Positions 58,229-64,000 of a stretch of DNA of 64,000 nt are shown in pieces. Numbering within the stretch: position 1 is the first letter of the stretch; every line of letters starts with the position of its first letter. The position numbers were made by a program, and so were the translations under genes. The notes below the pieces were generated by a model. The model had not been told where the DNA came from. It did no database searches and worked only from the letters and a program-made list of their open reading frames with translations. The DNA comes from Bacteroidales bacterium UBA1208 (GTDB taxonomy: Bacteria > Bacteroidota > Bacteroidia > Bacteroidales > P3). Location of the stretch: assembly GCA_002309955.1 (NCBI GenBank), contig DBXQ01000102.1, forward strand, positions 32,221-96,220, read 5' to 3'.

Positions 58229-60247
58229 TTAAATGATCCATGTTAATCCGAAGCGGTAGTTGCGTCCCATCATGGGGTAACTCTTCACCACTTCATATTG
58301 TATGTTGAAGAGATTGAGGATTTGCAACTTTGCTTTGAGTTGGGTTTTGCCGATGTCGAAGGAGCGGCTAAGGGTAACACTTTGGTCGGCGTAGCCCGGG
58401 ACACGGGAGGCAGGTGTATTCTGCTGTTTGGCGAAGCGTTCGCCGACCAGCATGAGAGAAAGGCCTATATCGACCCAAGGAGTAGAGGCGGTGAGAGTGG
58501 CATTGCCGCTGTGACGAGGCGTGTAGGGAATTTGGTGCCCATAGGTTTTGTTGGAGGGGTCGGTGCGATCGACAGCATATTGGTAAGAGTAACCGATACT
58601 GATGTCGATGCGAGTGCGGGGAAAGGTGTAGTTTTGGAAGGTGGCATTGGCGGTAAGATCGAGTCCTAAGATTTCTACTTTTCCCAAGTTAATCATTGAC
58701 CAAAGGTACATGTTTTGCATCGGTATGGCTACAATCTTGTCGCTGACACGATTGATGTATAGGTCGGCGGTGGAGGTGTAAGCAGCCACAGCCTCTTTGA
58801 GGTGAATGGGGTCGCTTTGGTATGTGAGGCCGATGTTATGCTGGAGTGCTTTTTCGGGTTTGAGCGAATGCCCCACAGTGTAGTAATAAAGTTCATTGAA
58901 GTTAGGAACCCGATAATTCTCTTTGAAGAAATAGCGGAAAGTGAAGTGGTGGAGAGGGTAGGAGATACCCAGATAGGGCGAGAGCCGTTTGTACGGGGAA
59001 GAGGTGACGGCTGATTCGTAGTCGTGAATCCATGTGCCAAGGAGGTTGGCGTTGGCACGGAGGTCGTTGAGGAATGGAATAAGATGTGCTTTGTATTCGA
59101 GAGAGAGGGCACCCAAGGCAGAGAGACGGAGCACATCGTTATGGAGGTTGAGGTTGCTGAGGAGGTGGTTGGCAGATTCGTCTGCGGAAAGACTTATTGA
59201 CAAGAAATCATTGTGGTATCGCAGGGCTTGGGAGAGGTAACCTTCCTGTTGTTGGTATTGATTGCGAAGAGTACCGATGGTGTGTACGGCTGTATCGACA
59301 TAGATGTCTTCGCTCATCTGGTATTTGCTCAGTAGTTGGAAGTCCCATTGGTGACCAGTATGGCGAAAGCGGGCTTGGGTGAAAAAGAGTTGCTCTTCGC
59401 TATGTTCAGACCCTCTTGCAGAATAATAAATCACGGGGCCTGGCAGGGCATGATAACCATTCATGTAGTGTGCTTTGATGTGCAGGCGGTTGTGGCTGTC
59501 GATGCGGAAAAAATAGTTAAGGTCGGCGGTGCCGATGTTGATGTGGGAATTTGTTCTCCGCTCGTGAGAGCAGCTATCGGTGCGTCCGGGTGTGTAGTAA
59601 AGTGTGAAAGGATAGTTGCCGTCGGAGTGGAGAAAGTTGCTCCAGAAGGAAAGGGACATGCGGCGTCCAATCTGTTGTTCGTAAGAGAGTGTAGGGGAGA
59701 TGAGTCCGAAGGAGCCACCCTCAAGGCCAAGACGGAGGTTGAAGGGTCGGGAGCCGAACTCGGGTTCGTGGGTTTCCATATTGATAATGCTGCCAGCCGA
59801 ATGGGCGCGTGCAGAGTTGAGAGCGTTGTCCATTTGTCCGTTTGAGAGGGATATGTAGCTACTGTTGCCGAGCATGTAACGCCCGAGATCGACTTGTCCG
59901 TTCTGGCAGTCGGTGACAGCAACCCCGTCGATGGTGAGGGTACTGAATTGGCTGCCGAGACCACGTGCGGAGACGGTCTTTATTCCCCCGATGCCGCCAT
60001 AGTCTTTGATTGATACGCCTACCATGCGGCGCAGGACATCGCTGAGTTGGGCGTCGCCCAATTGTTCCATCTTTTCCGAAGAAGCCACTTGAGTGGGTGT
60101 TTGGGTCTTGATGGTCTCAGGGCGGCTATTTGTTTGGATGACGGTGACTGGGGGTAGTGTGACAGCTCGCCGTGTGGTATCTTGTGCTGATACGGTGGCT
60201 TGAAAGAGGTTTAATAATATAAGTAATAATATTATATATTGTTTCAT
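58229..60247 (-). CDS. btuB: TonB-dependent cobalamin receptor (BtuB-like)
   Basis: A 672-residue outer membrane receptor. Signal peptide MKQYIILLLILLNLFQATVS. The plug domain starts with PVTVIQTNS and contains QLSDVLRRMVGVSIKDYGG and TVSARGLGSQFSTLTIDGVA. The 22-strand barrel follows and ends in a final Ile-rich strand (FGLTWII). It imports a corrinoid with TonB energy. A cobalamin riboswitch lies 46 bases upstream, and a BtuG-like lipoprotein follows. Related BtuB receptors are repressed by cobalamin via such riboswitches. Confidence 0.92.
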   Translation of the reverse strand: MKQYIILLLILLNLFQATVSAQDTTRRAVTLPPVTVIQTNSRPETIKTQTPTQVASSEKMEQLGDAQLSDVLRRMVGVSIKDYGGIGGIKTVSARGLGSQFSTLTIDGVAVTDCQNGQVDLGRYMLGNSSYISLSNGQMDNALNSARAHSAGSIINMETHEPEFGSRPFNLRLGLEGGSFGLISPTLSYEQQIGRRMSLSFWSNFLHSDGNYPFTLYYTPGRTDSCSHERRTNSHINIGTADLNYFFRIDSHNRLHIKAHYMNGYHALPGPVIYYSARGSEHSEEQLFFTQARFRHTGHQWDFQLLSKYQMSEDIYVDTAVHTIGTLRNQYQQQEGYLSQALRYHNDFLSISLSADESANHLLSNLNLHNDVLRLSALGALSLEYKAHLIPFLNDLRANANLLGTWIHDYESAVTSSPYKRLSPYLGISYPLHHFTFRYFFKENYRVPNFNELYYYTVGHSLKPEKALQHNIGLTYQSDPIHLKEAVAAYTSTADLYINRVSDKIVAIPMQNMYLWSMINLGKVEILGLDLTANATFQNYTFPRTRIDISIGYSYQYAVDRTDPSNKTYGHQIPYTPRHSGNATLTASTPWVDIGLSLMLVGERFAKQQNTPASRVPGYADQSVTLSRSFDIGKTQLKAKLQILNLFNIQYEVVKSYPMMGRNYRFGLTWII

Positions 60248-60293
60248 AAATGTAATTTACAAACCTTTCCTCGAGGTCGGTTAAATTAGCGAT

Positions 60294-60465
60294 TTGGCAG
60301 GTCTTCTGACTTGTCTCACGATTTTTTTAAGCCTTCCCATGCCGAATGGTAGCACAGTGGCATTGCAATAAAAAAATCGTTGCAACGGACTTACAGCAGC
60401 GGGACTGTTGCCGACTTTCACGGCATTCCCTATTCACGCCTTAGTGGCGACCAAATCGGCTGCAA
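60294..60465 (-). ncRNA. Cobalamin riboswitch
   Basis: On the minus strand the leader contains the B12 box (AAGTCAGAAGACCTGCC, 60312-60296) and the conserved core near 60440-60400 (TAGGGAATGCCGTGAAAGTC then AACAGTCCCGCTGCTGTAAG). This is the canonical cobalamin riboswitch of Bacteroidota; it lies in the transcript of btuB. Confidence 0.93.
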
Positions 60466-60470
60466 AATTA
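60463..60470 (-). promoter_or_regulatory. -7 box for the riboswitch/btuB transcript
   Basis: TAATTTTG on the minus strand directly before the riboswitch start. No clear -33 match. Confidence 0.6.
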
Positions 60471-60641
60471 CAAAGAAAAATTGACATGATAGAAAAAAAC
60501 GAATCAGGAATATTCTTGGGCGCAGGAGTGCTGTGGTAATGTCCCATCTGAGAAGTATCAGCTAAAATGTTAAATACTATTAATTGTTGTAAGATTTGGA
60601 AGAGTGCTTCGTTATTGTAATAAACATAAAAACATAGAGAG

Positions 60642-61079
60642 ATGAAGAAAACAATGTTGTTGTATATTTTAGCGGCAATGGTCGTAGTTGTGACAGGCGT
60701 TTTAGCCTGCGGGAAAACAGAAAAGAATGTCGATGTGAGAGTTGCTCAGGTGTCGACGACAGATTGTGGCACACATGCTGAAGGATTAGGGGCAAAAGAC
60801 TTAGATGGCGGGGAGCAATATCTGCTTTCTTATTATGGTAGAGCATTACATGTAACACATGTGAACTGGGTTGTGCCGTGTGACTTTCACAATGTGCGGG
60901 TAACGGTGGCAGTGGAGGAAGACACAATCGTGATTGACGAGTCGAATGAAGGAGGAGAGGTGGATTGTATTTGTAGGGTTGATAATAGGTATTGGATAGA
61001 AAATGTTGCGCAAGGAATGTACACTATCATTTTCAAGGTGGGCGGTGAAGAACATCATCGTTGTGCGTACAATATGTAA
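60642..61079 (+). CDS. Small lipoprotein of unknown function
   Basis: A 145-residue lipoprotein. MKKTMLLYILAAMVVVVTGV is followed by LACGK, a lipobox. The mature part has five further Cys (TDCG, VVPCDFH, VDCICRV, HRCAYN) and beta strands (VRVTVAVEEDTIVIDES, MYTIIFKVGGEEH), which suggests a disulfide-stabilised Ig-like fold. It is divergent from btuB and 177 bases before mutS on the same strand. Not recognised further. Confidence 0.8.
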   Translation: MKKTMLLYILAAMVVVVTGVLACGKTEKNVDVRVAQVSTTDCGTHAEGLGAKDLDGGEQYLLSYYGRALHVTHVNWVVPCDFHNVRVTVAVEEDTIVIDESNEGGEVDCICRVDNRYWIENVAQGMYTIIFKVGGEEHHRCAYNM

Positions 61080-61221
61080 GTATGATTTCGTGAGTGGCAG
61101 AAGTCTACATATATGAAGTAATAGTTGTTATAGAATTGATTTGCAGATTGATGGTCGAATATATGGCGTTTTTTTTTATTTTGATGGGTACACAATAAAA
61201 ATTACAGAAAGAGCGTTATGT

Positions 61222-61248
61222 AATATCCGTATATGAAGTGCGGATATT
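61222..61248 (+). promoter_or_regulatory. Hairpin just upstream of mutS
   Basis: AATATCCG (61222-61229) with CGGATATT (61241-61248), 11-base loop, ends 7 bases before the mutS ATG and could occlude the start. Confidence 0.5.
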
Positions 61249-61255
61249 GTGATAT

Positions 61256-63892
61256 ATGGCAAAGAACGCAGAGAATGAATCCCCCTTGATGAAGCAGCAT
61301 GCAGAGATGAAACGTAAGTTTCCTGATGCAATGTTGTTGTTCCGTGTAGGCGATTTTTATGAGACATTTGGAGAAGATGCCCGCAAAGCATCGCAGATAC
61401 TGGGTATCACTTTGACTCGTAAAGCGAGTGGAGGTGGTGGATATACCGATTTGGCTGGGATACCATATCATGCAGTCGACCAATATTTGCCTCGTTTGGT
61501 GAGAGCAGGATTGCGTGTGGCCATTTGTGAGCAATTGGAAGACCCTAAGACAGTGAAAGGTTTGGTAAAACGTGGTATCACTGAGTTGGTGACACCAGGT
61601 GTGTCATACAACGATATGGTGTTGGATGTAAAGGAGAACAATTTCTTATGTGGTCTTCATTTGGGAGACAAGATTCATGGCATTTCGTTTCTTGATGTCT
61701 CAACGGGAGAGTTTTTTGTGGCGCAGGGAGATTTAGCTTATATCGATAAATTGATGCAGAATTTTCATCCTTCCGAGGTTGTGCTGCAACGGAAGAAACT
61801 GCACTGGTTTCTGGACCATTTCGCGGAGAAATATTATACCAATACTTTTGATGACTGGGTTTTTACAAGCGATTTTGCCAATGAGTTATTGATGAAACAA
61901 TTTGGCACCACGTCGTTGAAGGGATTCGGAGTGGAAGAATTGACAGAGGGTGTAATAGCTGCAGGTGCCGCTCTTTATTATTTACAAGATACACAGCACG
62001 ACCGCACACAACATATTTGTTCAATCAACCGTATAGAGGAGGGAAGATATGTTTGGCTGGATAAATTTACTGTGAGGAATTTAGAGTTGGTCTTTTCCCC
62101 ACATGACAATGCACGCACGCTCCTTGATGTTCTGGATCAAGCCGTCACTCCTATGGGGTCACGACTGCTACGCAGATGGATTGTTATGCCGCTAAAGGAG
62201 CGTTCGGCCATAGAGGAGCGTCTGCATGTGGTAGATATTTTGGTACGTAACCGCGACATGGCTACTCAGTTGCTTCCTCAGATTCAGATGGTAGGGGATT
62301 TGGAACGCCTCATTTCAAAAGTGTCTGTTGGACGGATTAACCCCCGAGAATTGCAGCAGTTGAAGCGCTCGCTAATGGCAATAGCTCAAATTCAGCAACT
62401 CTGTTTAAAGGTTGATGACGAAGCGTTCCATCGGATAGCAGAACGCCTAAACCCTTGTCAAAATATTTATGAGCGTATTGACAGGGAAATTAAAGAAGAC
62501 CCGCCTGCGAAAATGGATAAGGGAGGAGTGATATCCGCTGGTGTCAACGACGAACTTGATGAATTGCGTTCATTGGCAGGATCAGGTAAGGAATGTTTGA
62601 TGGAGATTCAGCGTCGAGAGAGTGAACGTACCGGTATTCCGTCGCTGAAAGTCGGATTCAACAATATTTTCGGCTATTATCTCGAGGTCACTAATACTCA
62701 TAAAGACAAAGTACCTCCCGATTGGACCCGCAAACAGACTCTCACTAATGCAGAACGTTATATCACACCTGAGTTAAAGGAATATGAGGAAAAGATATTA
62801 GGGGCTGAAGAACGCATTCTTACGCTCGAAGCGCAATTGTATGGGCAGCTGCTTTCCGACTTGATGGCTTATCTTGAACCCATTCAATATAATGCTCAGT
62901 TGGTGGCAAGATTAGATTGTCTGCAAGGATTCGCTGAAGTGGCTTTGGCTAATAATTATTGCCGTCCTGTCTTGTCGGACGATACTGTCATCGACATAAA
63001 AGAAGGCCGTCACCCCGTCATTGAGACTCAATTGCCTCTTGGTGAGCAGTACGTAAGTAATAATGTCTTTCTTGATTGCAATACCCAGCAGATAATAATT
63101 ATCACGGGTCCCAATATGTCTGGTAAATCAGCTTTGCTTAGACAGACAGCACTCATCGTTCTGATGGCTCAGATCGGGTGTTACTGCCCTGCCAAGGAAG
63201 CTCACGTAGGTATAGTGGACAAAATTTTCACCCGTGTGGGTGCGTCAGACAATATTTCTTCGGGAGAATCGACGTTTATGGTAGAGATGAACGAAACAGC
63301 GAGTATCCTTAATAATATATCTGACAGGAGTCTTGTACTGCTTGATGAAATTGGGCGAGGAACATCAACCTACGATGGTATTTCCATAGCATGGGCTATT
63401 ACCGAATATCTCCACAATTATCCCAAGGCGCGTGCCAAAGTGATGTTTGCCACCCATTACCATGAACTTATAGAGATGGCAGATCAGTACGAACGGATTC
63501 AAAACTATCATATTTCTGTACGTGAAGTGGCCAATAAGGTTATTTTCCTTCGGAAACTGGAGATGGGTGGGAGCGAGCACAGTTTTGGCATTCATGTGGC
63601 GCGGATGGCAGGTATGCCGGCGCAGGTTTTAAAGCGTGCAAACAGTATGCTTGAGCTGCTCGAATCGAAGAGTGAAAAGATATCAGATTTGAATCCAAAA
63701 ATAGAAAAAAAGAAGAAAAATGAGGCTAAAAATAGCCCTGATGCAGGCTATCAACTTAGTTTTATTCAGCTTGATGACCCAACATTGTTAGAAATTCGAG
63801 ACAAATTGTTGGATATTGATATTGATTCACTTACACCAATAGAAGCTTTATTGAAGTTGAATGAGATAAAAAATATTGTCAAGAAAAAATAA
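61256..63892 (+). CDS. mutS: DNA mismatch repair protein MutS
   Basis: An 878-residue MutS. The mismatch-binding domain I has the Phe-x-Glu motif in [13 protein letters not shown] (about residues 31-43). The lever and clamp domains follow, and the ATPase has Walker [14 protein letters not shown] (about 622), [20 protein letters not shown], Walker [16 protein letters not shown] and the FATHYHEL motif. The C-terminus has a Lys-rich linker ([12 protein letters not shown]) and a short final helical domain. It binds mismatches and starts repair with MutL. Length is normal. Confidence 0.97.
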   Translation: MAKNAENESPLMKQHAEMKRKFPDAMLLFRVGDFYETFGEDARKASQILGITLTRKASGGGGYTDLAGIPYHAVDQYLPRLVRAGLRVAICEQLEDPKTVKGLVKRGITELVTPGVSYNDMVLDVKENNFLCGLHLGDKIHGISFLDVSTGEFFVAQGDLAYIDKLMQNFHPSEVVLQRKKLHWFLDHFAEKYYTNTFDDWVFTSDFANELLMKQFGTTSLKGFGVEELTEGVIAAGAALYYLQDTQHDRTQHICSINRIEEGRYVWLDKFTVRNLELVFSPHDNARTLLDVLDQAVTPMGSRLLRRWIVMPLKERSAIEERLHVVDILVRNRDMATQLLPQIQMVGDLERLISKVSVGRINPRELQQLKRSLMAIAQIQQLCLKVDDEAFHRIAERLNPCQNIYERIDREIKEDPPAKMDKGGVISAGVNDELDELRSLAGSGKECLMEIQRRESERTGIPSLKVGFNNIFGYYLEVTNTHKDKVPPDWTRKQTLTNAERYITPELKEYEEKILGAEERILTLEAQLYGQLLSDLMAYLEPIQYNAQLVARLDCLQGFAEVALANNYCRPVLSDDTVIDIKEGRHPVIETQLPLGEQYVSNNVFLDCNTQQIIIITGPNMSGKSALLRQTALIVLMAQIGCYCPAKEAHVGIVDKIFTRVGASDNISSGESTFMVEMNETASILNNISDRSLVLLDEIGRGTSTYDGISIAWAITEYLHNYPKARAKVMFATHYHELIEMADQYERIQNYHISVREVANKVIFLRKLEMGGSEHSFGIHVARMAGMPAQVLKRANSMLELLESKSEKISDLNPKIEKKKKNEAKNSPDAGYQLSFIQLDDPTLLEIRDKLLDIDIDSLTPIEALLKLNEIKNIVKKK

Positions 63893-63922
63893 AAAAAATT
63901 TCTTCAATTCAAAAAAAGTTCG

Positions 63923-63930
63923 TACTTTTG
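63923..63930 (+). promoter_or_regulatory. -7 box for the tRNA at the right edge
   Basis: TACTTTTG, about 50 bases before the tRNA start. Its -33 region is AT-rich without a TTTG. Confidence 0.55.
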
Positions 63931-63980
63931 CACCCGCTTTTGAAGGCAGAGAGGTGCTTGAAATAGTGGTAAAGCATAAT

Positions 63981-64000
63981 GCGGAAATAGCTCAGTTGGT
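63981..64000 (+). tRNA. tRNA, 5' end only (probably tRNA-Gly)
   Basis: GCGGAAATAGCTCAGTTGGT at the window edge is the acceptor and D-arm start of a tRNA; this start is usual for tRNA-Gly(GCC) in Bacteroidales. The anticodon is outside the window. Confidence 0.75.

Overview
The window looks like a chromosomal segment of an anaerobic member of the Bacteroidota, most likely order Bacteroidales. The evidence is Bacteroides-type promoters (TAnnTTTG at -7, several with TTTG at -33 about 19-20 bp upstream), three proteins with type IX secretion (T9SS) C-terminal sorting domains plus a T9SS plug protein, a UpxY-type NusG paralogue, a BtuB/BtuG-like vitamin B12 uptake locus, and an NADH-linked trimeric [FeFe] hydrogenase. 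Most genes carry ATG starts without strong Shine-Dalgarno sequences.

Layout. 1-2.8 kb: end of a BspA-like surface protein, then a three-gene set (DRTGG protein, HATPase, sensory-type hydrogenase homologue). 2.9-5.2 kb: an NCS2 nucleobase permease with a Tsx-like outer membrane protein. 5.5-7.4 kb: a UPF1-like helicase. 7.45-12.2 kb: the hydrogenase operon, ending in a terminator immediately before an orphan upxY gene. 14.2-24.1 kb: a long minus-strand block with rluA-type pseudouridine synthase, T9SS cargo, PASTA protein, miaB, an M6 metalloprotease and the T9SS plug protein. 24.44-29.65 kb: a 5.2-kb integrative element inserted in the 3' end of tRNA-Val(CAC). 29.6-33.6 kb: two tRNA-Val genes, then an acetyltransferase, a glycosyltransferase and an acyl-CoA ligase. 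34-38.3 kb: trkA-trkH-trkH potassium uptake. 38.9-44.8 kb: MBL-fold hydrolase, a second DRTGG gene with a PHP gene, rlmH, a GNAT protein, an OmpA-family protein and ftsE. 45.2-49.9 kb: a 1563-residue fibronectin-type T9SS protein. 50.5-52.7 kb: an AT-rich island with a membrane protein and a TIR-like protein (candidate defence pair). 53-54 kb: a DUF6266-like protein with a structured leader. 54.4-60.5 kb: B12 riboswitch, btuB, a BtuG-like lipoprotein, two outer membrane barrels and a secreted propeller-like protein. 60.6-64 kb: a small lipoprotein, mutS and the start of a tRNA.

How the genes fit together. The hydrogenase operon encodes a bifurcating-type HydABC enzyme. The 629-2797 genes and the 40087-41270 pair are the usual accessory and sensory partners of such enzymes and probably monitor H2 or redox state. 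The T9SS plug protein and three T9SS cargos show an active secretion system. The main candidates for new biology are the TIR/membrane pair, the tRNA-Val element (possibly a phage satellite), the dispersed intergenic repeat family (four copies, one with perfect 20-bp terminal inverted repeats), and the upxY gene placed just behind the hydrogenase terminator.
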